DNA from: Chloroflexota bacterium
GTDB lineage: Bacteria; Chloroflexota; Dormibacteria; Dormibacterales; Dormibacteraceae
Reading direction: 5' to 3'
Assembly: GCA_005880855.1 (NCBI GenBank)
Contig: VBGM01000165.1
Coordinates: 1-38,794 of the forward strand
DNA: 38,794 nucleotides
Shown here: in pieces, positions 17,455 to 25,424 of the stretch
Numbering within the stretch: the first letter of the stretch is position 1
How the letters are laid out: each line of letters starts with the position of its first letter
Notes under the pieces: model-generated
What the model was told of the DNA's origin: nothing
What the model saw: only the letters and a program-made list of their open reading frames with translations
The model's database searches: none
Made by a program: the position numbers and the translations under genes

Positions 17455-18630
17455 TCAAACGGTCCCCGTCCCCGAGTCATCCCTGGTGTCGAAGCAGTAG
17501 TCGCTCAACTCAGCTGTGAAGTCGCCGCTGGACCATGTGAGCTTCGCCGTCCAGCCTCCCCGGAACTTGTAGGCCCTTCCATTGATGGTGAGCGTTGACG
17601 CGCACGTACCAATTGCGTCCACGATGCCCGGCTGAGTCGTGACTGTCAGGATCATGCCGACTGTTGGATCACCTGCGAGCGCGTACCGGTATGTGGTTCC
17701 TTCGACATGGCCATAGCCGGGCAGCTCCCACGTCCAGTAGTAGCCGGACCTCGCGCTATATGTGTGGTCCAAGCACGAGTCATCGCCCGATTTGGACGCG
17801 TGGTAGGTCGCAATCGATCCGACCGTGGACTTGAACGATGCCATGCCTGGGTAGCCGACGGCATCGACCAGTCGTGAGCTCGTGTCGTACGCGAAGCTGG
17901 CGCTCATCGTGACCTCGTGGTAGCCCTGGATCACCTGGACCGTGTCTGGGTCGGGGGAGGCGGTGTTGATGTTGTCCACCGCGATCGGGCCGGGCTGGTT
18001 GGGTAAGGCCAGCTGGACGGTCGCGAAGGGGATGTCAACGCGCCACGAGTGATAGATGAGCTCGTGAACCCGCGAATTGTCCTTGCGCACCGTGTAGGCC
18101 TGACGGCGAGGAGTGCCTCCCCACATCATCGAAACGTTGACCGTCTCCGTTGAGTAGTCGGTCGAATGCGTCGAGATAATGCGGATGTCCTTCACGTCAC
18201 GGTTCTGCGGCAGCGCCATCATCGCCGTGACCGCGGAGCTGCTGAAGAACGCCGGGTCGGAGCCTTGCAGGAAGGTTGCGTTCGACATCATTCCGCTCAC
18301 CGAGCCCCTGCTTTGAGCCGCGAAATAGTCCGCGACCGCGCGCTGGGGGCTGTAGAGGCTCGAAAGTGCGGTGTTGGCCGCGATGCCCGCCCCATCGACG
18401 GCCAGGAGCGCCATGAGGACGCCGAGCGCGATGAGCAGCCAGCGATTTGGGCGGCGTCTTTTTTGGGTGCGATCGAACGCTGACTCCGAAGCGCCTAGAA
18501 AGTCCGGCGCAGGAAGCTCCCGGGACTCTCTAGCTGAAGGTGGCAGCTCGGCCACGGATTCGGCACCGGCCGAGCCGGCCTCGCTCGAGGCCACGGCCGG
18601 CCCCGGATCTTCAAGCTCTGCGCGCACCAC
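17455..18630 (-). CDS. Membrane-anchored protein with extracellular domain, unknown function
   Basis: A 391-aa protein from GTG 18630 (a second GTG follows directly). Residues 1-60 are an acidic, Pro/Ser/Ala-rich cytosolic part ending in KRRRPNR. One transmembrane helix is at ~63-87 (LLIALGVLMALLAVDGAGIAA). The remaining ~300 residues are predicted outside, beta-rich, with three cysteines (DDSCLDH, GTCAST, DYCFDT). The early outer part (SPQRAVADYFAAQSRGSVSGMM) resembles the start of domains that follow a single transmembrane helix in actinobacterial surface proteins. No catalytic motif or named domain was recognised. Upstream, a TATCTT hexamer precedes the GTG by about 16 nt. It ends about 95 nt before the ECF sigma gene on the same strand. 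Confidence 0.7.
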   Translation of the reverse strand: MVRAELEDPGPAVASSEAGSAGAESVAELPPSARESRELPAPDFLGASESAFDRTQKRRRPNRWLLIALGVLMALLAVDGAGIAANTALSSLYSPQRAVADYFAAQSRGSVSGMMSNATFLQGSDPAFFSSSAVTAMMALPQNRDVKDIRIISTHSTDYSTETVNVSMMWGGTPRRQAYTVRKDNSRVHELIYHSWRVDIPFATVQLALPNQPGPIAVDNINTASPDPDTVQVIQGYHEVTMSASFAYDTSSRLVDAVGYPGMASFKSTVGSIATYHASKSGDDSCLDHTYSARSGYYWTWELPGYGHVEGTTYRYALAGDPTVGMILTVTTQPGIVDAIGTCASTLTINGRAYKFRGGWTAKLTWSSGDFTAELSDYCFDTRDDSGTGTV

Positions 18631-18695
18631 CTACCCCTGGCCAAAGATAACTCTCAGTCGCGATTTTGTGCACCAGCCGGGCTGGGCAACGCGAC

Positions 18696-18905
18696 CTACC
18701 CCTGCGCGCGCTGTTGGCGGTCAACCTGCGCTTCGGCGGCTGCCCGATCTGCGTAAGGGCCGTCCAGCCGAACGCCTTCGGCGCGGCCGGCTTCGTTCAG
18801 CTCAGCGCTGACCACGTACCAGCGCTTGCCCAGGTGCATCACCCCGTGGTGAAGCTGAGTCGTCCAGCTCTTGGGCGTTATCCCGACCCGGTCTGCCTCG
18901 GCCAT
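18696..18905 (-). CDS. Small hypothetical protein
   Basis: A 69-aa product from ATG 18905. The segment GKRWYVVSAELNEAG and the following DGPYADRAAAEAQVD form a compact beta-beta-alpha pattern, with Trp/Tyr in the first strand and a gly-pro turn before a helix. This resembles small single-domain proteins or SPOR-like repeats, but no family is claimed. There is no signal peptide. Upstream, TAAACT ends 9 nt before the ATG, and a GGAGGG sits further upstream than a normal Shine-Dalgarno. Codon use is consistent with a real gene; the alternative frames over this stretch are less protein-like. Confidence 0.5.
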   Translation of the reverse strand: MAEADRVGITPKSWTTQLHHGVMHLGKRWYVVSAELNEAGRAEGVRLDGPYADRAAAEAQVDRQQRAQG

Positions 18906-19165
18906 TTCGAATCGAGTTTAACCCTCCTCTCAGGGGCGAGCGGAATGGCCTCGTCGAGCGTTGGAGATGACGTGAGCCGACTCAACCGGCTACTCAATTC
19001 TTTGGGCCCCTCCGATCGAACCTGGTGCTGCGACCGCTGCCGCCAGGCTGCCCTTGCCGAACACCATGCCATTGCCTGGAAGCACCCGCTGCAGCCAGGC
19101 GAGCCGCATTCGGACCTGCCGGAGCTCGAGGCGGACGCGGCCGGCGCCTCGGTGCGAAGCTCGGA
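18906..19165. other. Intergenic stretch without a convincing gene
   Basis: About 260 bp between the small gene and the AMIN-like paralogue. On the minus strand a short frame contains RVRLELRQVRMRLAWLQRV, faintly like the LVLELRKVRDD portion of the neighbouring AMIN-like protein. It could be a decayed extra copy, but the match is too short to claim. No tRNA, terminator or strong promoter was identified. Confidence 0.3.
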
Positions 19166-19843
19166 CTAGCTCGAACCTGGCAGGAAGTCGATGACCAGCC
19201 TCGTGGGATGGTCCAGGTAGGCGGTTCGGAAGCACGGAACCTGGGACAGACCGATCGCCCACTGCATCACCCCGCTGTCGTCCCTCACCTTGCGCAGCTC
19301 GAGCACGAGGCGATCGCCCGTCTTGATATCAGATGGCCCGGAGTAATGGCTGTGACCGTCAGCTGTTTGCATCGTCACCAGGGCGCCGTATTTGCCCTCC
19401 AGCGTGATCGGCTTGCCGGCGGCTCCCACGGTGAACGTGGCGCCGATCTGGGCGCTGACGCTGGTCTCGGCAGGGCGCTCGCCGGCAAACTGAATCGTCA
19501 CCAGGTCCTGGTCGGCCCGAGAGCCGGTCCGTACGGCGCTGACATACGCAAGCGCAGGTGTTCCCGCGACTCCCATACCTATGCCCGCCAGGCACTTGAG
19601 CGGCAGCGTTGAAAACCAGTCCGGCGTTGCGAAGTCACCTGCGGTGGCCCGCCAGGAAGGGGGGCCGGGTACGTGAGTAATCGGCGGGCTGCGGTGCAAG
19701 ACCGCGAGCAGGAAGGCAGCCACGACCATGGTGATGATGAAGGCCGCCGTTGGCCCCGCCAGCCAGCGCTTGTTGCGGCTTTCCTGACGCGTTGCGACAG
19801 CACCGGGTCGCGGCGCTCGTGCGGTGGCGGGAGGGAATTTCAC
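19166..19843 (-). CDS. Membrane-anchored AMIN-like domain protein, paralogue of the protein at 16061-16816
   Basis: A 225-aa protein from GTG 19843. It has a short basic N terminus (ESRNKRW), a transmembrane helix at ~32-51 (AAFIITMVVAAFLLAVL), and an extracellular AMIN-like domain. The domain matches the sigma-coupled protein block by block: YVSAVRTGS versus FIAAVRTGT, LVTIQF versus QVTIEF, ADGHSHYSGPSDIKTG versus ADGHTQYTGPTDFKTN, MQWAIGL versus VQWALGL, and HPTRLVIDF versus NPTRLVIYI. It lacks the long cytosolic N terminus of its paralogue, so it is unlikely to bind a sigma factor. It may sense or bind the same wall ligand. The stop is at 19166-19168. Confidence 0.7.
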   Translation of the reverse strand: MKFPPATARAPRPGAVATRQESRNKRWLAGPTAAFIITMVVAAFLLAVLHRSPPITHVPGPPSWRATAGDFATPDWFSTLPLKCLAGIGMGVAGTPALAYVSAVRTGSRADQDLVTIQFAGERPAETSVSAQIGATFTVGAAGKPITLEGKYGALVTMQTADGHSHYSGPSDIKTGDRLVLELRKVRDDSGVMQWAIGLSQVPCFRTAYLDHPTRLVIDFLPGSS

Positions 19844-19950
19844 GAGGGACTGCGCATGTCGAGTCGCAGTGATACGACGCCATCATCGTTCGATGGTTCG
19901 TTCAGGGCGTCAATCGGGCAAATGACCCGGGCTCCGGCGCGCGGATCGAA

Positions 19951-20343
19951 CTAAGGGAGCCGCACCGACCCGTCGTCCCCGATCGCCCAGTCCGGGTTGT
20001 GAGCTATCTCCCACACATAGCCCTCAGGGTCCACGAAAGCGCCTGTGTAGCCACCCCAATCGGCGCGGGCGGCCGGACGAGCGATAGTTCCGCCGGCGCG
20101 CTCTGCGGCGGCGAGCACGGCGTCAACCTCGCTGGGCGAGCGCACGTTGTGAGCCAGCTCGACTCCTGGAGCGCCGTGGCCGCCGAGCGCGGCCCATAAC
20201 CCGAACACCATGCCGCCGGCCTGGTAGAAGGCCACTTCATTGTCCGGCTGCTGGGCACCGCGCCACCCGAGCGCTTCGTAGAAGGCACGAGCTCGGGCAA
20301 GGTCACGCACCCCAAGCGTGACGAGACTGATGCGTTGCTCCAT
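19951..20343 (-). CDS. VOC (glyoxalase/bleomycin-resistance) superfamily protein
   Basis: A 130-aa protein with the paired beta-alpha-beta-beta-beta modules of the vicinal-oxygen-chelate fold. The N-terminal RISLVTLGVRDLARARAFYEALGW is the hallmark first module. VAFYQAGGMVFGLW closes it. The C-terminal module ends GYTGAFVDPEGYVWEIAHNPDW, with the conserved DPEG-x-x-WE turn and metal-site glutamate. Substrate cannot be predicted; members include glyoxalases, dioxygenases and antibiotic-binding proteins. ATG 20343 has AGGT 6-8 nt upstream as a modest ribosome-binding site. It is monocistronic as far as can be seen. Confidence 0.88.
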   Translation of the reverse strand: MEQRISLVTLGVRDLARARAFYEALGWRGAQQPDNEVAFYQAGGMVFGLWAALGGHGAPGVELAHNVRSPSEVDAVLAAAERAGGTIARPAARADWGGYTGAFVDPEGYVWEIAHNPDWAIGDDGSVRLP

Positions 20344-20654
20344 GGACTACCTGCCGTTAGCGGATGTAGACGTTGTTGACGCCCGCCTGGAGGATGCCTT
20401 GGGTGGCAGTGCCCGAGAATCCACCGAGGCGACCAACAGCGTACGCATTTGGAAGTCAATTATCAGCAGCCAGGTCAGGATTGCGGCGGTGGCGGGATGG
20501 CGATGCTCGTCGTGTATTTGATCGCCCGGGGGCGGCTTCGCGAGCGACCCCGGAGTCTGACATCACAGGGCCGTAAGCGCCGCCCCTAAGTGGGTTCTTC
20601 TACCCTGACGGCCGCTCGAAAGTCCCGGTCATGCTCGAGTGATGACTTCGTGAT
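20344..20654. other. Intergenic region with no confident gene
   Basis: About 310 bp between the VOC gene and tRNA-Ser. It holds the upstream sequence of the VOC gene. On the minus strand a 32-codon open stretch (20455-20357) contains GRLGGFSGTATQGILQAG and ends VNNVYIR-stop. This is protein-like but has no start codon and may be the remnant of a gene end. No RNA gene or clear terminator was recognised. Confidence 0.35.
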
Positions 20655-20746
20655 TGGCGGACGGGTTGGGATTTGAACCCAAGACAGCCTTGCGGCTGTA
20701 CAGCATTTCCAGTGCTGCGCCTTCGACCGGACTCGGCCACCCGTCC
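20655..20746 (-). tRNA. tRNA-Ser (anticodon GGA), CCA encoded
   Basis: Read on the minus strand, the gene begins GGACGGG and its 3' strand ends CCCGTCC-G-CCA, a perfect 7-bp acceptor stem with an encoded CCA. The anticodon arm is CAGCA-CTGGAAA-TGCTG, placing GGA at 34-36, which reads UCC/UCU serine codons. A long variable arm (ACAGCC-GCAA-GGCTGT) identifies the type II serine class. The T arm contains GGTTCAAATCC. Confidence 0.97.
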
Positions 20747-20791
20747 TCGGGGGAAAAGTCTAGTGGCGGCGCTGCATTGAGCCTTCTTCGT

Positions 20792-22030
20792 TCAAAGCAA
20801 GACGTCCACCACCCAAAGAGTGTCGGGCGGCGGCAGACTGGCGCCACCTATTCCAGGAACGGTCGCCGTCATATCGACTCGGGCGTCGCTGCCGGTCCTG
20901 AGGTCATGGGCGACGATCACTCCATGGGGAGCGCTTTCGCCGCCCGGTCCACATTGTGTCGGCATCTCATCGTTCGACCATAAAACGGTCTGACTTACGA
21001 AGACTGCCTCCGAGCTGATGGCAGTCGAAAGCTGCGCTGTTGCGCGTGTGTCCGGCTCGAGACGCCACAGATGCGGGAGCCCGCCGCACGAATCTCCAGG
21101 CCGCTGGACATAAGCGTCGTAGACGATGCTCTTTCCTCCCGGCACCGTTCGCGGCCAGTAGAAACCGTTCAGGCCGGAGGCCACCGTTTGCGTTCTCCCC
21201 GCCCCGTCGAGGCTGTCGACGTCACCGATGAGCTCCGGAGCGCGCGAGATGAAGAGATACAGCGTGGTGCCGGATGACGACCAGGCGCCGGCGTGCGCGC
21301 CATTCGCATGAAAGATCAGAAAACTGTCTGGAGGTGCGTAGGTGCCGAGGATGCCAGCGATCCGGTACACCAAGAATTTGTCAGGCCCGGACGGGGGTCT
21401 GAAGGTGTCGTAGTCGAGCAGCTCAGCTCCATCCGGCGAGAATTCGAGCTCGTTCACAGGACCCTGACCGGCTGCGGGGCCCCCGTGGCCTCCAATCGGC
21501 TCTTGCGTGTAGAGCGTGCGATCGTACCCGCCGCTGTTCAGGTGCGTGCTGATGGAACCGGCGGCATCGCTGGAGCGATAAGCAAACGTGGCGCCATCTC
21601 GGCTGAATGCGCCCTGAAAGGCGGACACGGGCAGACGCTGCGTCTGGACCACGGTGCCTGAGGTGAGGTCAGCCATTCCCATCTGATCGCCGATGAAGAA
21701 AAGCAGCTGGTTGTGCACCTGGTCGAAGTGACCGCCCTGCGCCGGGCCGAGCGTGCAGAGCAGCGCCGGCTTCAAAGGATTGGAGATGTCGAGGACCTCG
21801 AGCATCGGCGGCGAGATGGGAAGGGAGTAGAGCGCCAGGCCGTGTGTTGCGGTGACCGGCCGACCGCAGTTGAGGCGGGTCGTCAACGGCTCGTCCGCCG
21901 GGGCGGGATTGAGCGTGGTCGACGGCGAGGCAATGCTCGGTGACGACGGAGAGGACCGCGCGGGCGACGCGGCGCCAGTCGCTCCACCGCCGCTGCAGGC
22001 CGTGAGCACACAGAATGCAGCCAGAGCCAC
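20792..22030 (-). CDS. Lipoprotein with beta-propeller-like (TolB/WD40-type) repeats
   Basis: A 412-aa protein from GTG 22030. The lipobox is LTAC (Cys at residue 12), followed by a Ser/Pro-rich tether. The rest has propeller-blade-like units (LEVLDISNPLKPALLCTLG, VNELEFSPDGAELLDYD, GAWSSSGTTLYLFI, RTVPGGKSIVYDAYV), so an extracytoplasmic beta-propeller is likely. From GTG 22030 the signal peptide is very short and has no positive charge. In the same frame the upstream codons read LRIRA, beginning with a CTG at 22045 two bases after the rpiA stop, which would complete a normal signal peptide. It is the last gene of the pentose phosphate operon, but nothing ties its function to that pathway. 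Confidence 0.72.
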   Translation of the reverse strand: MALAAFCVLTACSGGGATGAASPARSSPSSPSIASPSTTLNPAPADEPLTTRLNCGRPVTATHGLALYSLPISPPMLEVLDISNPLKPALLCTLGPAQGGHFDQVHNQLLFFIGDQMGMADLTSGTVVQTQRLPVSAFQGAFSRDGATFAYRSSDAAGSISTHLNSGGYDRTLYTQEPIGGHGGPAAGQGPVNELEFSPDGAELLDYDTFRPPSGPDKFLVYRIAGILGTYAPPDSFLIFHANGAHAGAWSSSGTTLYLFISRAPELIGDVDSLDGAGRTQTVASGLNGFYWPRTVPGGKSIVYDAYVQRPGDSCGGLPHLWRLEPDTRATAQLSTAISSEAVFVSQTVLWSNDEMPTQCGPGGESAPHGVIVAHDLRTGSDARVDMTATVPGIGGASLPPPDTLWVVDVLL

Positions 22031-22047
22031 AGCCCGGATCCTCAGGT

Positions 22048-22743
22048 CTACCCAGCACCCCCCGAGCGGCCCAGCATGCGCGGGCCGTCAGCGCCGGCAA
22101 CTATGCAGGAGTCGGTCATCCCGACGAAGAGCCCATGCTCGACCACGCCGATCGTGACCTTGACCGATGTCGCCATGGCCTGCGGATCGGCGATGCCGCC
22201 CTCGAAACCCAGGTCGAGGATCAGGTTGCCGTTGTCGGTCACATAGGGCGCCTCCTCCCCACCTCGCACCGTCAGCGACGCCCCCAGCGCGATCAACCTG
22301 TCGGCCGTCGTCCGCCACAGAAATGGCAGCACCTCGACCGGCAGCACACCGGCGCCCAGCTCTTTGACGAGCTTCGATTCGTCCACGACCACCACGAATC
22401 GCTTCGATGCGGCGGCGACGATCTTCTCCCGGAACAGCGCGCCTCCTCGGCCTTTGATCAAGTTCAGATCGCGGTCAACCTCATCCGCGCCGTCCACCGC
22501 GAGGTCGATGTCGCCGACGAGCTCCGTGACGATCGGAATCCCGTTGGCCGCCGCGAGCTCGGCCGTCTCTCGTGACGTGGGCACGCCCCTCACGCGCATC
22601 CCGTCCGCCACGAGGCGGCCGACGCCCTCGGTGAAGTAGCGCACCGTGGTGCCGCTGCCCAGGCCCAGTAGCATCCCATCGCGCACCAGCTCGAGGGCCT
22701 TTTCGGCAGCGGCCCTCTTAAGGGCGTCCGTGTCTTCAGCCAA
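22048..22743 (-). CDS. rpiA: Ribose-5-phosphate isomerase A
   Basis: A 231-aa enzyme interconverting ribulose-5-phosphate and ribose-5-phosphate. Visible signatures are MLLGLGSGTTVRYF (phosphate binding), DLAVDGADEVD (catalytic Asp) and LIKGRGGALFREKIVAA (catalytic Glu/Lys). The start is taken as TTG 22743, which overlaps the rpe stop by 8 nt (TTGGCTGA) and gives AEDTDALKRAAAEKALELV, the usual N terminus. A longer frame reaching 22794 lies inside rpe and is not protein-like. Overlap implies translational coupling with rpe. Confidence 0.95.
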   Translation of the reverse strand: MAEDTDALKRAAAEKALELVRDGMLLGLGSGTTVRYFTEGVGRLVADGMRVRGVPTSRETAELAAANGIPIVTELVGDIDLAVDGADEVDRDLNLIKGRGGALFREKIVAAASKRFVVVVDESKLVKELGAGVLPVEVLPFLWRTTADRLIALGASLTVRGGEEAPYVTDNGNLILDLGFEGGIADPQAMATSVKVTIGVVEHGLFVGMTDSCIVAGADGPRMLGRSGGAG

Positions 22744-23386
22744 CTGCTGTCCGTAACGCGCTGATACCCGCCTTGATCCCATTCTTGTGGCCAAAAACCG
22801 AGCTGCCCGCGACGAGCACGGTCGCTCCTGCCTTCACCACCAGTGGCGCGGACTGCGCATCGATGCCGCCGTCCACCTCGATCTCCACGTCCGGCGCCAT
22901 CGCCCGCAGCCGGCGGATCTTGTCGGGGCTGTGGACGATGAACTTCTGCCCACCGAACCCCGGCTCGACGGTCATCACGTTCACGAGGCTGATGTAAGGC
23001 AGGATCTCGCGCAGAGTTTCGATCGAGGTCGCTGGATTGATGGCCACGCCCGCGGCCGCGCCGAGCTCCTTGATCGTTTCCACGGTCCGGTACAGCGAGG
23101 CCGTCGCCTCCACCTGTACCTCGATGAGGCTGGCGCCCGCTTTTGCGAATGCCTCGATGAAGAGCTCTGGACGCTCGACCATCAGGTGGGCCTCGATCGG
23201 AAGGTCCGTGACCTTGCGCACGGCCTCCACCACGAGCGGACCGAAGGTCAGATTGGGGACGAAGTGGCCGTCCATGACGTCGATCTGTATACGATCTGCC
23301 CCCGAGGCAACTGCCTCGCGCACCTGGTCACCGAGTCGTGCGACGTCGGCGGAAAGGATCGAGGGAACTACCTCGATCTTCCTCAC
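22736..23386 (-). CDS. rpe: Ribulose-phosphate 3-epimerase
   Basis: A 216-aa TIM-barrel enzyme interconverting ribulose-5-phosphate and xylulose-5-phosphate. It begins VVPSILSADVARLG, continues IDVMDGHFVPNLTFGP (metal ligands His and Asp), IEAHLMVERPE, VMTVEPGFGGQKF, and EIEVDGGI with the second catalytic Asp, ending VAGSSVFG. GTG 23386 overlaps the pgl stop by 4 nt (GTGA); a longer upstream frame is Arg-rich noise inside pgl. Confidence 0.96.
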   Translation of the reverse strand: MRKIEVVPSILSADVARLGDQVREAVASGADRIQIDVMDGHFVPNLTFGPLVVEAVRKVTDLPIEAHLMVERPELFIEAFAKAGASLIEVQVEATASLYRTVETIKELGAAAGVAINPATSIETLREILPYISLVNVMTVEPGFGGQKFIVHSPDKIRRLRAMAPDVEIEVDGGIDAQSAPLVVKAGATVLVAGSSVFGHKNGIKAGISALRTAVG

Positions 23387-24033
23387 AGAGTCCCGGCGGC
23401 CTCGCGGTCGATCAGCCATCGCGCGCCCGCAATCATGCCCGATGGCACCTCGCCGCGTTTCGCCTTGGCGACCGCGTCGGCCTTGCCCGCGCCGGTGGCC
23501 AGGATGATCACGTGCCGCGCTCCGCGCAGCGCCGGCAGCGTCAGCGTGACGCGTTCGGGTGGCGGTTTCGGCGAATCGGTGATCCCGATCGCCCAACCCT
23601 TGGCGTGCACCGCCGCGTGGCCCGGAAACAGCGACGCCGTGTGGCCGTCCTCGCCGATGCCCAAGATCACCACGTCCAGAGGAGCGACGGAAGCCACCAC
23701 CGGCGCGTACAGCACCGCGCCTTCGTCAGGGCCGAGCTCGGCCGGCATCCTGTGCACCGTGGCGGGAGCGACTCGATCCAGCAGCGCTTCCCGCGCCATG
23801 CGGTAGTTGCTGTCGGCATGGTCGGGTGGGACGCAGCGCTCATCGCCGAACAGCACGGTGACCCGCCCCCACGCGACCGGCAGCTTTACGAGCACCTCGT
23901 AACAGCGACGCGGGGTCGTACCTCCCGCCAGGACCAGCGTCCGTGCACCGCCGGCCAAAGCCACCGCGATCTCGTGGGCCGCCTCGGCCGCAACCGCTTC
24001 GGCTGACTCGAGAACCGTGAACTCCGACGTCAA
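23383..24033 (-). CDS. pgl: 6-phosphogluconolactonase
   Basis: A 216-aa member of the NagB/Pgl fold. LVLAGGTTPRRCYEVL binds phosphate, VTVLFGDERCVPPDHADSNY is diagnostic of Pgl, and DVVILGIGEDGHTASLFPG carries the catalytic His. It hydrolyses 6-phosphogluconolactone to 6-phosphogluconate, between Zwf and Gnd. TTG 24033 overlaps the opcA stop by 4 nt (TTGA), indicating coupled translation. Confidence 0.95.
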   Translation of the reverse strand: MTSEFTVLESAEAVAAEAAHEIAVALAGGARTLVLAGGTTPRRCYEVLVKLPVAWGRVTVLFGDERCVPPDHADSNYRMAREALLDRVAPATVHRMPAELGPDEGAVLYAPVVASVAPLDVVILGIGEDGHTASLFPGHAAVHAKGWAIGITDSPKPPPERVTLTLPALRGARHVIILATGAGKADAVAKAKRGEVPSGMIAGARWLIDREAAGTL

Positions 24034-25424
24034 AGCGCCTGCATCAGCTCCGCGCCGGCCGCCAACGAGCGGGTGTAGACGGCGTCGTGGGCGCCGAGCG
24101 CGAGCACCTGAACGAGCAGAGCCGCATCCTGTGTCGACTCGATGCGCTGCACGTGCCGCAGCGTGTCCGCCCCGCCGATGTCGATCAACGTCAGCAGAAC
24201 CATCGAGTTGTCCGGGTTTCTCCGCTCCCGCACGAACACGGTCGGCCGCGGAGGCACGCTCTCGCCAGGAGGGTCGCCGGTGGCCGTGTGGTGCAAGGCG
24301 TCGCGATTCTGGAACGCCATCTCGCGATGCTGGATGGCCTTGCGCTGGGCGATCTCCAGGCCCGCCTCGTCCTCTCCGCCGGTTGGATGCAGGCTCGTGA
24401 ACGGTAGAGGTCCTATGTCCGGGTCCACCTGCCGCGTCCGCTCGGGCGCGCGGGCGATCGAGAGCTTGAACGTCGTCCCGCCCGCGGTGCCGACGATCCG
24501 CACGGCGCCGATCTCACCCTCGACCAGGCCGGCCCTGGGGACCGACCGGAAGGCCACATCCACAACCCGCCAGCGGTCGGCCTCGTACTGCGCCGACACC
24601 ACGCCGCCGGTGCCGCCCGTCGCCCGCTGCAGCTTCCAGCCCATCGCGCTTGCGATCCAGCCGATCAGGACCGACGAAGGGATCCGGTTGCCGCGACCTT
24701 CGCCCGCATAATCGATGCCGATCTCAGTGATCCCCGAGAGGTACGGCCGTCGGGCCACCGGTGCGAAGAACTGCGCGATCGTCTCGCGCCACGGGTCGAG
24801 GCGCGCCCATTGAAGATCGGCCAACCCGAGTCGATGGTAGGCGCGCGCGCTCGTGCCGGCCAGTGCGAGGAAGGAGTGATATGGACGTGTGAATCGCGCC
24901 GAGTCGACCACGAGCGCGTCGGCGATCTGTAAAGCGTCTCTTAGCTCGTTGGAACCGAACGGCGGTGTTCCCAGCCACCAGAGATAGGTCGGCACGCCGC
25001 TGAGCAGGAGCGGGTCGACGAGCGCAGCCAGGTGCGTCGCCGCGGCACCCTGGACGTGCAGCTTCACCAGCTCGTAATGCATCGGCGCGGCGCTGCCGTT
25101 GGCGACCTCTGGCGCGGTGATGTACGCGTCGATTCGCCCCGGTTTGACATTGGCCTGGTCCCTTACGACGATCGCGAGCGAGGGGTGGTGCGCGGCGATG
25201 GCCGTGCAATCCCTTTCCGCCTTTTTCTCCTCGGCCTCCGCCGCCGCAACCGCGATCAGGGTCATGACGCAGTTGCGAGGATGTGGATGGTCGTCGTCGG
25301 GAACTTGCGCCCGAGCAAACTTATGCCGGAACTCCGTCAGCGCATCGAGCACCTGCGCGATCGTGACGCCCTCGCCCTTCCAGTCCAGTGTCTCCGATTG
25401 GGGCGGGTTCAGGGCCTGTGCCAT
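24030..25424 (-). CDS. opcA: Glucose-6-phosphate dehydrogenase assembly protein OpcA
   Basis: A 464-aa OpcA-family protein, known from cyanobacteria and actinobacteria as an allosteric/assembly partner of G6PDH. Recognisable parts are the N-terminal VTIAQVLDALTEFRHK, NCVMTLIAVAAAEAEEKKAERD, the central AALVDPLLLSGVPTYLWWLGTPPFG with VVDSARF, and SSVLIGWIASAMGWKLQR further on. It is not an enzyme on its own. ATG 25424 overlaps the end of zwf by 16 nt, and the frames shift by one, so the two proteins are probably made in fixed ratio. The position between zwf and pgl is the normal one for opcA. Confidence 0.93.
   Translation of the reverse strand: MAQALNPPQSETLDWKGEGVTIAQVLDALTEFRHKFARAQVPDDDHPHPRNCVMTLIAVAAAEAEEKKAERDCTAIAAHHPSLAIVVRDQANVKPGRIDAYITAPEVANGSAAPMHYELVKLHVQGAAATHLAALVDPLLLSGVPTYLWWLGTPPFGSNELRDALQIADALVVDSARFTRPYHSFLALAGTSARAYHRLGLADLQWARLDPWRETIAQFFAPVARRPYLSGITEIGIDYAGEGRGNRIPSSVLIGWIASAMGWKLQRATGGTGGVVSAQYEADRWRVVDVAFRSVPRAGLVEGEIGAVRIVGTAGGTTFKLSIARAPERTRQVDPDIGPLPFTSLHPTGGEDEAGLEIAQRKAIQHREMAFQNRDALHHTATGDPPGESVPPRPTVFVRERRNPDNSMVLLTLIDIGGADTLRHVQRIESTQDAALLVQVLALGAHDAVYTRSLAAGAELMQAL

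Noticed and set aside
18971-19000. Imperfect palindrome around the AGCCGACTCAACCGGCT stretch as an operator
   Set aside because: Symmetry is partial, and it lies in a region with no adjacent promoter.
19025-19165. Possible third AMIN-like copy on the minus strand
   Set aside because: Only LELRQVR resembles the paralogues; the rest does not align. Too short to call.
20520-20560. GGGG-rich imperfect inverted repeat near the tRNA-Ser as a terminator
   Set aside because: The arms have mismatches and no T-run follows on either strand.
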